The notes under the pieces were generated by a model. It was given only the letters and a program-made list of their open reading frames with translations, did no database searches and had not been told where the DNA came from. A program made the translations under genes and the position numbers. From Atherinomorus stipes (lineage: Eukaryota; Chordata; Actinopteri; Atheriniformes; Atherinidae), in NCBI GenBank assembly GCA_023101725.1, contig JALJCO010010235.1:248001-312000 (forward strand): a stretch of DNA of 64,000 nt. The letters run 5' to 3'. Below, in pieces: positions 47,606 through 59,515 of this stretch; the stretch's first letter is position 1, and every line of letters starts with the position of its first letter.

Positions 47606-48918
47606 CTGTGTTGGGCCTGTTTTGCAGAGATCGGTTTTGGCTTCCTCTGGTGGTTAGTTTTAACCACTGGTGGTTAGTTTTAAGTTGGTCTCGGGGACTT
47701 CACCCACTGAGGCTCATTTGACAACTACTAGAAATAAGGTCCAGGTTGAAAAAAAAAGGAAAATTACCTTTTAATATGGAATAGTTAACTACTTGAATAA
47801 CTAAAAAACAGTGACATAAAATTAATCATTTACCTTTTACAGCCCACCCTTTTTTTTTTGCCTGCAAAGATTAAGCATCTAAATCTCTAACACACTTCTC
47901 ATGGGTTTAGAGCTGACATTTTCTGTCTAAAGGGCACCTTCTTCCATTTGCCTGCATAACTACAAGTGTTCCCCTCCCATTTGCTCAGGTTAGGCCACCA
48001 TGTTTAGATCTGCTAAAAGAGCTTTGCATCCAGAGATTTTTCCATGCACAAACATATGCCAGAGAGATTAAAAATCAAATTAAACTGTGTACAGAAGAGG
48101 ATGCTGATCTTACCTTAATTCTGTATGAGCATGCTTATAACTCAGTTGTCGTATTAAATCTTATGGGAGCCGTTTTGGAAATATAAATCCTGGCATCTTT
48201 CTGTGGGCACATCATTTGTGTTTTTATTATAAATACACTTAATCATGTTGATAAATTAGCTGTTTTTCAGACGCTGTGATATGGAGCCCTTTTATTTCTG
48301 ATGAAATATTCAAAAGATTTCTTTTGCTCTTTCGGAGGAAAATTGTGATGTTGTGTTTCCCAGGTGATCCTCATTAGCCGCTGTTGTTTTGAATTAAGCC
48401 ACTAAAAAGACCGTTATTAATACTGGTTTCCATAAATTTGCCAGACTTTGATAAATATTCATCCTCTCAGGAATATTGTGCATATTCTGATGTAGATGAC
48501 TAACATCATCCCCCTCCATGCACATCATAATATAGTCAAGACATGATGCTTGGGTAAAGATTTATTTTAATGATCACATTGTTTACCTGAGCTGGGTTAT
48601 TTGTTTTAATTTTTTTTCTTTTTTTATTACCCAACATTTAAAAAAATACTCAGGATTTCTGAACCTGAAAAATTCAGAATTGCACATTATTACAGAAGCA
48701 GATGGCCTTCAACGCACACTGGCTTGCACTTAACATCAATAGACTTTTCTCTTCACTGCGTGTTGGAATCCTCTATTTTCTAAAAGCTCTAAACAGTCAT
48801 TGGTGAAGTGTTTTCCAAGAGTTGTAAGAATTTGTTTTGGCAAATGTCCTTGTCTGTGCTGTTGTGCTTCCGTGGCTGCAGCTTTGATGCAGCTCTTCTA
48901 TTGCTGTTCCCTCCGCAG

Positions 48919-49051
48919 GAGTCCAGGTGGAACTACCTGTTTTCCTTCCTGGCATTTCCGGCAGGACTGCAGCTGTGTGTGCTACCCTTCCTCCCCGAGA
49001 GTCCTCGCTTCCTGCTGATGGAGAGGAGGGATGAAGCGGGAGCAGAAAGAG
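48919..49051 (+). CDS. slc2a9: slc2a9-like coding exon: helix 6 and start of large cytosolic loop
   Basis: Encodes ESRWNYLFSFLAFPAGLQLC, VLPFLPESPRFLLMERRDE and AGAER plus one base. This is helix 6 followed by the PESPRFLL motif that begins the large intracellular loop of sugar transporters. The acceptor is CCTCCGCAG|GAG and the donor AAAGAG|GTATTA. Phase in is 0 and phase out is 1, as expected if the next exon starts by completing an alanine or glycine codon (compare A-L-Q or A-F-Q in relatives). It lies 21.6 kb after the previous exon, the longest intron seen. Nothing encoding the rest of the loop or helix 7 was found before the end of the window. Confidence 0.9.
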
Positions 49052-49553
49052 GTATTACTCGCAGCATGCCACTTCTTGCTCGACAACATTTTTATGACGC
49101 ATACAGCTGCCTTCTTCCCCAACAAACCTTCCAGACTTTATTGCCTGTGAAAGCCAAAAATCCCTCCCGTTTGGGGAGTTTTACAAACTGTTGTGAAGCT
49201 GCACTCCCTCTGTGCAGTTATGTTTGTGTACAAACCATGACATAAACTCTGTGTTCCAGGACATAAACCAAAAGACAGCTTTATAACAGTGTCACAAATT
49301 TTCCACATGGCTTTAGCATGAAGCCTCTCAGCGACACACCTCTAGAGTTTACGCAAAGTTTTTACAGAAGTTTTTGCGGTTATTGCGCAACTATATAGAT
49401 TTGTAAAAGTTAAATTTACACATTACCCAAAGTGACTGTGTTGGTGTAGGAATGTAACCAATAAAAAGATGAACTAGGACATAATTCCTGATGGTTAGTA
49501 TTGCCGTTTAATAGGGATGTTCAATATTGGCTATTGGGGGGTTCAGTATGCAC

Positions 49554-50475
49554 CAACTTTTATGTAATGGAGTTTACCGGTGCCCAATCCAAAAGGGTCC
49601 ATAAGAGTCCACAAAAACTTGGCAGTATTCCTCCATACTGCACGTCCAATGTAATCCAAGTGTCCTGAGTGGGTAGCGTCCATAATTTACTCCAAACATC
49701 ATCTAGTTTATTTTAATAGCTTAAACAGTACTACATGTAGCTGCCGCGAAGCACGTCCATGAAAATTCATGACACTATGGAAGCCGCGGTGTTCAGCGCC
49801 TACTCTGCCGATAATGCAAGCGTAGAAGAAGAAATTTGCTGTTTGCATTGTGCTAAGAGCAAACGAGCTGCGGACAAACACAAGAGGGGTTGGCTATTGA
49901 TTTAAAACAAAGAAAGGAAGAAAAAGAGGACGTGCAATCTCGTCTGACGCCGCTTACTTAGTGTCGTGAACTCTCATGATGCACTTTGCGGCAGCTACAG
50001 ATGCAGGCATGAAAAAGTTCCCCTATCTGCTGACTGCCAGCCACTTACCTGCGACTAGTCTGCCAATTCAGTCGCACAGAGAAACGCCTGTGTGCCCAGG
50101 GGAAACGATTTCAGAGCATAAATGAACGCCCGGAACAAGGACGTTTCCACACGCCAAGTTTGGACACCGTGCGTGATGACGTATTTGCGGGACAAATCGT
50201 TCAGCCAGTGATAGTGCAGTAATAGTGCACTATTACTGCACCACTTCTGGCAGAAAAAGGTGGAACTTTTTTCATGCCAGCATCTGTACATGTAGTACTG
50301 TTTAAGCTATAGAAATATTCTAAATTACGTTTCCAGTAAATTATGGACGCTACCCACTCAGGACACTTTGATTACATTGGACGAGCAGTATGGAGGAATA
50401 TTGATAAGTTTTTGTGGACTTTTTATGGACCTTTGTGGTTCGGGCGCTGGTGAATTCCATTATATGAAAGTTAGG
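49554..50475. mobile_element. Long-arm palindromic element split by a nested MITE
   Basis: The left arm 49554-49785 and right arm (about 49965-50475, minus the nested 289 bp) are inverted copies; for example ACTCAGGACACTT, TTACATTGGACG and GTATGGAGGAATA in the right arm are mirrored in the left. The centre holds a short non-repeated spacer (about 49790-49960). The right arm is interrupted at 49998-50286. Confidence 0.88.
49998..50286. mobile_element. 289-bp TA-flanked MITE, copy 2, nested
   Basis: The ends CAGATGCAGGCATGAAAAAG and the inverse of CAGATGCTGGCATGAAAAAA are flanked by TA (49996-49997 and 50287-50288). It aligns along its length with 10912-11199. The intact left arm of the host palindrome preserves the empty site (CAGCTACATGTAG). 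Confidence 0.9.
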
Positions 50476-51422
50476 GAGAAAACGAAAACCTGTCTGATCT
50501 CCGGCTGCATTTGAGATATTAAAAAGTGCTCCAGAGTCTTGCTCAGCATGAGGGTGAGTAGAAAATGAATGCACATCATTCTGTGGGTGTACTATTCCTT
50601 TCAGCTTTATTTGGTCTCTCTTGTGTTTCAAATCTCTCTTCTCTTCCTCTGGTTTGATCCTTTCAGGCTGTTTTGCTGTATAAGCAATAACAGCCAGTGG
50701 AGGTGTCGCGACTTTCCCTTCAGTGGAGGCCGTATAAGAATGTGCTTGGAGAGAACGCACCTTGTAAGGAAACGCTTAGTGGCTGGTTGGAAACCAGAAG
50801 CTCTATAATTAACCCCATTGGCAGAGAAAACCATCACGGCAAAGTTAGATGCCTGAACTAAAAAGGCCTGGACTCCTGCGTATGTGCAATCAATGAGTAC
50901 TTCATTTTTTAAAAATAAAATGACTTCTTTGACCTTATTATACACCATGTAGAAAGCATTTTTCTTTGAGATTAAAGGAAAATCAAGTGCCTGCTTATTT
51001 CTTGTTGAGCCTCTATTTAGCATCCTCAGTCATGCTCCTGATGGATGATCAGATGCGCAACATTCAGCTTCTGCTTAAAGAAAACTACAAAGGATTTTCA
51101 GTTAATTTCTAAGGCAACATTTTTGTCTGTTAAGCTTTGACTGAGAAGGAATATCATTTTTCACTCAGTTTTCTCTCTCAACGCCTCCTTTAACCTCAAT
51201 GATGCTCGCTGGGGGGGGCATTTGGCTCCTTTTACTGTAATGTCCATTACAGACTACACCCTGTAGTTTCATGACGGGACTGTCGAGGACTCCAGGAAGC
51301 ATAGTGAATATTCAATTGGTTTTAAGTCCCTCTGGTATAATACAGCCCCTGACCGCTCTGCTATCAGGGTGCCCTGCTTTCATTATGATCAAGTTGTTTT
51401 ATACAGTTCTGCTAACTTCTGC

Positions 51423-51446
51423 CCCCCCCCCCCCCCCGCCCCCCAC
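51423..51446. repeat. Poly-C run
   Basis: About 17 C, then G, then more C. Confidence 0.95.
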
Positions 51447-52935
51447 CCTTCCCTTTTTGTGCCACCCGCAACAAATAAATCATGAGTACTATAAATTTGT
51501 TTATTTTAAATTGTAATTTTGTATAAAAAGATGAGAAGCATCTCTCACTCTCCTTTAATAAATCCATTTTTTTCTGATGAGATTTTGTCAAATGTTGAGA
51601 TGATGTGACATGAAAGGAAGCAGCATCTGGCTAAGTGTTAACTCAAAGTGCATGTATTAACGAAGTGTGCAGAAAAGTGACGTAAGAGATGACTTTGATC
51701 AGTTTTGTCTCTTGGGTGATCTGTGCCCTTTGATGTCTGTGTCCATACATTATGGATGGAAACTCTCATAAGGATTGCTTACTTGTGTTTTTGTAACATT
51801 GAACATCCTGGATATTTCTTTGAACGAAGTGAAGAGCGGAAGTTCAGTGAAGTATCAGTGAAATAAGACTTCGCATCAAACTATTTATAATGCCGAGTGA
51901 TAAGGTTTTAACCCTTTCGATGCCAGAGTTTGTTTTTTTAAGAAAATGTTATGAAATGTAAAGCATACTATAAATAAGAGAAAATATTTCATTTAAAGCA
52001 GAATTTATGATAAAAGTAAAATTACTTATCTAATTTCATATTGTGGCATCACAAGTTGGCAGGTGCAGACACCATAACTTCCACTATGACTTTATACAGC
52101 TCCTATTAGAGAACGTGTCATAAATACATGAGAAAACAAATATTTAGGAACTTGCTTAAACTAAAAATGCTATTATTAATTTGGCAACAACAAACTGAAA
52201 TGACTAAGTAGTCTTTTTACGTACATAATAACCAAAAATGATTATTTTGGCGTCAGAAATGAATCAAACATAACATTCAATCACCAATTTTTTCTGTTCA
52301 GGAATACAATTGCTATAATTTGACATCTTAATCAAAAATGATAATGTGCTTTCCCATTTCCTCAGTTTTTTGCAAATCAGTAAATTTGAAAATTCATGGA
52401 TGACATTTATAATTATATTTTGATATTAGAAAATATCATTAGGGTGAAAGATTTTCTGCATACTGGTGAAGTAAACACTACAGAAACATGAATAATATAT
52501 CTATTTATTACCAATGCTGCTAATGACTGGCATAAACTTTACAATAATTGGGTGGTGGTTTAATAAATTTAATTAAGCACTGTTTTTTTTTTTTACTTTT
52601 GAGAGCTTAGTAATAGTTGAAAAAGTATTTTCAAAATACTTTTGTGTTTTATTTATTTGGTTGATCAAAAATTCACGTCACAATGAATTAACTGTAAAGT
52701 CCGTTTTCTTAACCTATCATCCAAACTTACAGTCGTCCTCAAAATTATTCACACCCTCCAATTAAAGAAGGAAAAAAAATCAGCTGTCGGAAATAAACTG
52801 AAATGGACAAAAGTGAAAAATAAATAAAAATTCTATGAAAATCATGACATTGATTATGAATTGCAGTTTGAAAGAAATATTAAAAACAAACACACAAAAA
52901 TCAAACAAGTAAACAGGAATGATGGGGCTCCGAAG

Positions 52936-53060
52936 CTAAAATTTTGTCGAGCAACATTTTGATGCAATCACTGCAATCAGGTGTTTTCTGTAATGTTCAG
53001 AAACACATCTACACCTGTTGACAGGTATGTTGGTCCACTGTTCATGGGAAAGATGCTCTA
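52936..53060 (-). pseudogene. Tc1 transposase C-terminal remnant
   Basis: Minus-strand residues EHLSHEQWTNIPVNRC and SEHYRKHLIAVIASKCCSTKF line up with the usual C-terminal end of Tc1 transposases (EEW-NIP, RRLEAVIAAKGxSTKY). The DNA-binding domain and the catalytic triad are missing. The same remnant can be traced in copies 2, 3 and 5. Confidence 0.7.
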
Positions 53061-53063
53061 AAG

Positions 53064-53272
53064 CAGGGGTCAGAGTGGTTCCAGAAAGGGCCATGTGGCT
53101 GCAGGTTTTCTTTCCAAACAAGCACGAGCACATCAGACTCCACTCATCTCATCAGTGAGTCCACTCTTAATCTGAAGACTTGATGAGATGAGTGGAGTCT
53201 GGTGCTGCAGCGTGGTTGGAAAGAAAACCTGCAGCCACACAGCTCTTTCTGGAATCACTTTGACACCCCTGA
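53064..53272. mobile_element. Palindromic hAT-like MITE inside copy 4
   Basis: Starts CAGGGGTCAGAGTGGTTCC and ends with an inverse copy, GGAATCACTTTGACACCCCTG. Inner arms GGCTGCAGGTTTTCTTTCCA and TGGAAAGAAAACCTGCAGCC are near-exact inverses, as are CAGACTCCACTCATCTCATC and GATGAGATGAGTGGAGTCTG. Confidence 0.85.
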
Positions 53273-55944
53273 ATGTGTCTGGGACAGTTTTATTTATTTA
53301 TTTTTTTTAATCATTATTTCCCACCCCAATATTTCATTTCACTAAATTGTAATTTTGTCCATTTTTATTTATTATTAGTTTTTTTTTAGGTTCTTGTTAT
53401 TTCTATTGTGAATTTAGCTTTTTCTTTAATTGGAGGGTATGAATAATTTTGAGGATGACTGTAAGTGTCTCAGAGCTTCTCTTGTTCAGTTTTGTCTTTT
53501 CTTCTTGTTTCTCACTGTGATAATAAACAACAACAAAAAAAACAAAATGCTGTTTAGAAATGACAAAAGGTTACACAAAAGTATCTCATGTCACCCTTTA
53601 CGATCATCTTTGAAGTTCCATGTGTGAGCAAACCAGTTCTCAGCTAAACTTTGGTCACAATATTGACATGTAATCAGCAACAATCCGCCTGTAACCACTT
53701 TCAGTGTATGGACATGAAAATATAGTTTATCTATTAGATTGTTGATTTATTATGAAAATGACCAATGTCATGTGACTGTTTTAAAATAACTGAACATCCC
53801 TGTGCTTAGAAACAGTTATATTCAGGTGCTGCACAGTGACACATTAGTTTAAATATAAAACCCTCATAACAGGATGAAAGCGATGGATCCGCACACCAGC
53901 TCCAGCTCCCAAATATGGCTTATTTCACTAACAAGGTAGTGACGTTTCAGGCCATCGCCCTTCTTGGGATTCCCTTTTCAGGATGTGTGTGACTTTTCTT
54001 AGATATAAAACACATCAAGTTTCTGCTGCAAAGCAAGGATTCATCAATGACTTTAAGCACAGTGAACTTGAAATCATACTGTGTGCTAAGAGTAAAACCG
54101 TATTGTGCGATTTTTTTCTTCTATTTCATGTAGAATTAATTAATTTAACAGAACCAGATTTTTTTAATAGCAATATTTTATTCATTCTTTCTAATAAAGC
54201 CAACTTGTTATATTTCACAATGCAGTCCATGCAATCGAGACAAATTTGCCAGTATCATGAAAATGTTCATTTCTTTAGTACCTGCATGCTGATATTCATT
54301 AGGGGCAAACAACAATAGACGACAATGAGAAAGTTGCATTTAAAGTAGTCCACCAAATTCAAACACTATGCTTTTAAAAGATTTAAAATGAATTTAAAAG
54401 CAATAACTTGAGGAAATTAACTGCTTCCAGCAATATTGTACTTTATTAGACACAATGTAGGAGCTTTAACATGAGAACTGCAGCAATAACTAAAACAACA
54501 TTCATAACGCAGATCTGAATTTCCTGAGCTTAATTTGATTCTAGTGACTTTTGATTAAACGCGTCAGTGCAATCAAATCAACTCATGCAATTTCCTTTAC
54601 TGACACTTGACGTGCTTTTTACTTGATTTCAATGTAACAATAACTCCATCAGACACTTTAGGTTATAATTTCAAATAAAACCCCAATAGAGCAAATGCCA
54701 CCACTTATATCACATACTATTTGTGAAATGTTGGCACTTTAATCACCCCTATTAAAATATCCTAGAAGCACTGAGGGTATGTTAAAACTGATTTGGAAGT
54801 CAACAAAAATAGTGGATTAATATGGAAATTATTCAAAAGTATGCTCTTTTCTAATGTAATTTTAGTTCTGAATCTGTATAACTTCTAAAATTTTAATTTC
54901 TCTTTATATACACAGTTGTTAAATGTATCCCTGCCAGAAGTGTGCTGGATGGAGATGATAGTGTGGTTCAGGGACAGGCAGCCCACACTCCATTTCCATT
55001 TTTCCCTGCCACTGTCAGCCAGCGCTCTGCTGGCATGAATCTGCATGCTGCATTGCCACATTGTTGGCATGTGTAACAGCACTGCAGTGAAGGGAATTGT
55101 TGTCAGATCATGCAGGCGGGCCCTGTAATTTCCTATTAACATCATGGTGTCAGACAGGAACAGCATGTTCTCTGCATCCGGTCTTGTTTCTTGTCATGTC
55201 ATGTAGCTGCAGCGGTCCTGCCCACCGTTCATAGATTACAGAGCAGGAATTTAGTTCAACAAAAGAAAATAACAAACAAACATAAGAAAGACTTTAAGGA
55301 GTCATCCCCCAGAAATAGCTTTTTCCCTTGTTATAACATGTATTTTGGTGTTGGACCTCATTTAAAATTTGACTGGAGTTTGAAAGTGACTGAGTTTCTT
55401 TGTTTGGGCTCTTTATTCAAACCAGAATAGCCCACAAGCGTGCACTCTTCACAACGTGACATTTGATTCTGCTCCTTTGTTTATGTAACCAAAGGAGGCT
55501 ATGCTACGTATGCAATGCTATTTGCCTCTGCTCCTCCTCCACGACCTGAACTCACCTGCTTAGCTGCTGCAGCGCTGCCGTCACTGAAGACTTGTGTAAA
55601 AGATGTCTAAACATCGCTCCCATGTCGACTGCCGTGTTTTTGGTTGCCAAAATAAACAAAAGTGTTTTCAGTGTCCCTGCATCTGCAGACTAACACCGGG
55701 CTCACTCTTAAAGGCAGGGTGGATGATGTTTTCCAGGAGCATTTTTTTACTATATTGCTTTAAGTCTTCTTCACACCCCAATTGCAGCCAATTAATTAAA
55801 TGTTCTGACACAAAAATTAAAAAAATAATAATTTTGAATTCATTATTCGAATTACTCGAGTAATCGTTGCAATCCTGATCACTGAATGTTCTTGGTTAGA
55901 GAGAGCAGATTATGTTTTACATTTTTAGTGTTTTAGCATACTGT

Positions 55945-56035
55945 TATTAATGCTTTGTCTGTTTTATACAGTGTCTTTGTGCGCTTTGATAAAGTGCTTT
56001 CTAATAAAATGTATTATTATGATGAAGATGATGAT
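55945..56035 (+). repeat. LINE 3'-end fragment
   Basis: GCGCTTTGATAAAGTGCTTT followed by CTAATAAAATGTATTATTAT is a common 3' end of fish LINEs; no coding part is attached. Confidence 0.5.
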
Positions 56036-56231
56036 GATGGGAACAAATTGCTAGATGGGAAAAAATGCTGAAAGAATCTTCTTTAAATGTGAGCTAGTCT
56101 TAGATGCTGGTCTTCCAAGAGTCTTTTCCAAATCTTAAAAAAGTCCTCTAATGTGAGGGAGGCATAAAGTAGCCTACCAGAGACTAGTGGATTAAATTTA
56201 TATTCAACAACAATAATCCTGCTTTTGCGAC

Positions 56232-56336
56232 AGGCTGGCGACCTGTCCAGGGTCTAGCTTGCCTCTCGCCTGATAATAGCTGGAATAAGCTCCAGCAACC
56301 CTGAACTGGATAAGCAGAACAGAAAGTGACTGCCTG
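56232..56336 (+). mobile_element. 105-bp 5'-truncated retroposon with 16-bp target duplication
   Basis: ATCCTGCTTTTGCGAC (56216-56231) recurs at 56337-56352 with one mismatch. The insert reads AGGCTGGCGACCTGTCCAGG...CCTGAACTGGATAAGCAGAA and ends in a TGAC/TGCC tail. It is the conserved 3' region of a fish L2-like LINE and its partner SINEs. Confidence 0.85.
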
Positions 56337-56983
56337 ATCCTGCTTTTTCGACCCTGGGTTTGGAAACGGGGGCGATCAGCTGTCCCGGATTCACCTGCAG
56401 TGTAGTTTGTGTAGCCTAATGTTATGCTTTATTGTGTATAAGATCCTGAAATAACAGTGAGCAGACCAGCGAGATGCTAATAAGGCTAACGGTAGATGCT
56501 AACTGTATGAACCCCGTATTTTGTAATAAATCTCCAGGTGTGTTGTTCTGTGATGTGGATGTTTGTAAACGGCTCTATAATCAGTTTTTCTTCCTACTTT
56601 CCGTGTCTGTGTGCTATCCAGCACACAGCTAGTAGGCTAACCATGATCCTCAGCTTGTGGTGCAGCCGTGGGCCATGAACTCAGGCAGGGTCGTATTCAA
56701 TGACTGGTCACAGTGGTACTGGTGATACTGGTATTGTTGCCAGTTTCCCGACTAAAGCACAGCAATAATTTATGCCACTGTCATGGTTTCATCTGACATG
56801 GTGACCATCCTGCCGTAGACCCCCCCCGCCACATTACAGCGGGGTGCAGAAGAAGCATTACTGTAAAAATGAAAATATATATAAGATATCTGATTAAAAA
56901 ATGCAAAAATCACAATGAGGTCAAGTAAAATAATTAAATTCAAATGATTAAAAGTTGCAAGTCTAGATAAGTTTAAACACAAT

Positions 56984-58460
56984 GGCCCTCATTTATCAAA
57001 CGATCGTACGACGAAAATCTGTGCGTACGACCATTTCCACGCAAGACTCGGCATTTTTCAATTTGAACGTGATCGTAGGATACGATCAAATCTCACGACA
57101 GCTCTGAGTTCGTGTACGCAAGTTTGAGTCAGTGAGGGTTTGCAGCGCAGCGCAGCAGAACATGAAAATATTTATTAACCAAACTGCAAACTGTCATTTA
57201 ATCATAAGTATTCACATATCAGCAGTAAGAATGAACCCATTTGCAAAGAAAAAGGAAAAAGTGAATGTAGAAAGTATTCACAAAATTGCAAAAATAGCTG
57301 TGACTGAAATTAATTTCTCGATTTATCGCAACAAATTATTAAAATCATTAACATATAGTTCTAGGAGACAAGTGGTTTGCACTCTTCGTGCATCTCCTCA
57401 CCCCGCTGGTAAACCTGCCACATAGGAGCGGAGGTTGGCATCAGTACGCACACACGCGCATGTGCCCAGGTGGAGCGATGCTTCGGGCTGCAGGAAGGCA
57501 GGTGTGTGTCGGACGGTCCGACTCGGACCCGGCGAGATGAAACGCTGCTTTAGACTCTGAGAAAATCTGTCCTGTGCAGTGCTGCACATCGCTCGGACCA
57601 CTGGAGAGTTTTGATAAACAGTCAGAGAAAAAGATGCGCCGAGAGCCGCCCTGGAGCCCCCACTGGGCTAAATGGAGGAGACCGGAGCTGATCCGTCATT
57701 TCTAATAACTAATCTATACTTTAAAGTTGTATAAGTGCTCAGTCAGTAGACTGTCCCTTAGTTTAGCGTCTGTTAGCTTTGCAAATGCAAGTTATCTTTT
57801 TTCCGTCCCTGTCTGGTTCAGGCTTGGATCTGACCGGCATCCACCTGTCACCTGTTAGAGCGCGGTGCCGGTGAAACGTCTTTTGGTGGTGGCAAGTTTC
57901 ATATTGGACCACTTTTTCTTGACCCATTGACTATAGAATTGTGACGTTGCCATCGGATGTGGGCTATTATTAAATTTCATAACTAATAAAACGAATAAAC
58001 CATATCAGCCAGGCCTTGATTGAGACTTTTATTAATATCTCAGCCGGTCGTTCAACAGCGGTGAGGCTGACTGATCCTCTTCCGCGCAGCGTTTTTGTTC
58101 ACGTCTCTGACTCCGGTTTTTAAGCTGCCAAACAGCACCTCTTTAATCTTTCCCACCTCACAAATGAGAAATTCTGTCTTGATCCCCCCAAAAGTTTCTT
58201 TTTTGGCAGAATCTCTCCTCTCCGTGGTTCAACCTCGCTGGGTGAAGCCTCATCATTATGCATGTTTAAGGGCGTAACCGTGGGCGTGACATTTAAATGA
58301 CGATGGACTTCAGCTGTGGAATTTATCAAGACTCTTTTGTTCGTACGACGAGATTGGACCGATACGAACGTTTTAATAAATCACACGTGGGTCCAATCGT
58401 ACGACCATTTTTACGATCAGATGTGCGATCATTTCGACGATCGTTTGATAAATGAGGACC
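56984..58460. mobile_element. 1.5-kb DNA transposon with GGCCCTCATTTATC ends
   Basis: The terminal repeats GGCCCTCATTTATCAAACGA and the inverse TCGTTTGATAAATGAGGACC enclose 1477 bp. AAT follows the right end and precedes the left end, a 3-bp duplication compatible with PIF/Harbinger. Sub-terminal arrays of CGTACGA/GATCGT words occur at both ends. No transposase was recognised in the longest frames, so it is probably non-autonomous. Confidence 0.7.
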
Positions 58461-59225
58461 AATGTGCAGAATTCATGCAAAGGCACATGAGAGAAAATAT
58501 TACTTCAACCTGAATTCAGAAGTGTTTACTTTTGCTGAAATTTTATCTCCACTGGAAAGTTTGTTCCTCTTGTTCGCAGCAAAACAGCCACAAAATTTGG
58601 AGTAGTTGACCTGAGTCATTTGAACTCTTAGCTTTTTATTCTTTGGGCATATCACATTTGGATTCTGGGTCTACACTGTTCTGGGATTTATTGACTATCA
58701 TTCGGGTTAGAGTGGAATGTTTTATTTATTTATTCATCTTATTTTGATGTTAATAATTCACATTTGTCCTGGAAGCTCATGTCACTTCCAGTCAGCTAAA
58801 GTTTTTACTGCCAGGAAATAAGGGTCATCACCACAACATCCAGTGTTACTGGATCAATGGTTCCCCCTTTGGTAACCTCAAGTTCATTGAGCTGAGGTAA
58901 TGGGTTTACGTGTAAAAAGAAGTTCACTGAACTCAGACTTTTTAAATGCTACATTAACTGGTAGAGTTAATTTATTTTTTAAACAATTTTATAGGATGAA
59001 AAATAAAAACTAAAGCAGCGCCCTCTAGAAAATGATATTTACAGTCCAGGCACATTTGTTAATAAGCTGCAGGTGTCCACGTTGTAACATGTGAGGCTCC
59101 ACCACCAGCGCCACGGACAGAGTGCATGTCGGAAAACACATCAATTACTTCAAAATCAAACACTAATATCGGTGTTTTTAAAGAATTGTGGGTGATTTTA
59201 GGAGTGGTTTTCAAAAATAATTGAA

Positions 59226-59251
59226 AACAAACAAACAAACAAACAAACAAA
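59226..59251. repeat. CAAA microsatellite
   Basis: Six to seven ACAA units abutting deleted Tc1 copy 5. Confidence 0.85.
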
Positions 59252-59515
59252 AATGTCCCAGACAAATTAAAGCACCTTGCTCATGAACAGTGGACTGAGT
59301 GCAGTGATTGCCTCAAAGTGTTGCTTGATAAAATTTTAGTTCAGGAACCCCATCTGCTTGTTTGCTTGTTTTATCTTTTGTTTTTTATATTTCTGTTAAA
59401 CCACAATACAAAATCAATTTCATGATTTTGTCAAAATGTTTATTTATTAATACTTTTGTAAATTGAAACTTCTGTTACTGACAGCTGATTTTTTTCCCAT
59501 CTTTAATGGGAGTGT
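59252..59515 (+). mobile_element. Deleted Tc1 derivative, copy 5, opposite orientation, truncated
   Basis: GCTCATGAACAGTGGACTGA, CAAAATCAATTTCATGATTT and ACTGACAGCTGATTTTTTTC are the inverses of segments in copies 1 to 4. Neither terminal CAGTCGTCC is clear. Confidence 0.75.

Larger units (their letters stand above)
27341..48918. other. slc2a9-like intron, 21.6 kb
   Basis: Begins GTCAGT and ends CCCTCCGCAG. Repeats are listed separately. Stretches with nothing I can name are 29380-31800, 32100-33050, 35150-38900 (apart from simple runs), 40080-43300 (apart from a LINE tail), 45550-47370 and 47620-48900. No exon of any second gene was recognised on either strand. Confidence 0.8.
2560..49051 (+). 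other. slc2a9: slc2a9-like transporter gene, 5' half (five coding exons seen)
   Basis: Gene span covering five exons of a class II SLC2 (GLUT) facilitative transporter of the major facilitator superfamily. Family knowledge: GLUT9 is a plasma-membrane urate/hexose uniporter with 12 membrane helices. Seen here: helices 1 to 6, split over exons of 99, 161, 125, 146 and 133 bp that join without a frame break. Residues typical of GLUT9 rather than GLUT5 or GLUT11 are FLYGYNLSVVNAP, YIKAFYN, SIFAIGG and FEMLIIGR. The initiator exon and helices 7 to 12 are not in the window; I searched 49052-64000 by eye for the next exon and found none. Introns are 13.6, 9.0, 1.7 and 21.6 kb and full of transposon remnants. 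It could be any of the fish slc2a9-like paralogues; the class assignment is firmer than the exact paralogue. Confidence 0.85.
52730..53461 (-). mobile_element. Deleted Tc1 derivative, copy 4, with nested hAT-like MITE
   Basis: The ends CAGTCGTCCTCAAAATTATT and the inverse ATAATTTTGAGGATGACTG are flanked by TA on both sides (52728-52729 and 53462-53463). The minus strand retains a transposase C-terminus with SHEQWTNIPVNRC and HLIAVIASKCCSTKF. The middle is interrupted by the palindrome at 53064-53272. Confidence 0.88.

Noticed and set aside
48808..49245. 145-codon frame around the helix-6 exon
   Set aside because: Only 48919-49051 matches the transporter, with good splice sites on both sides; the rest is intron.
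55603..55863. Frame starting MSKHRSHVDCRVFGCQNKQK, vaguely like a THAP-type zinc motif
   Set aside because: The Cys pattern does not continue into a full THAP domain and no second exon or transposon ends were found.
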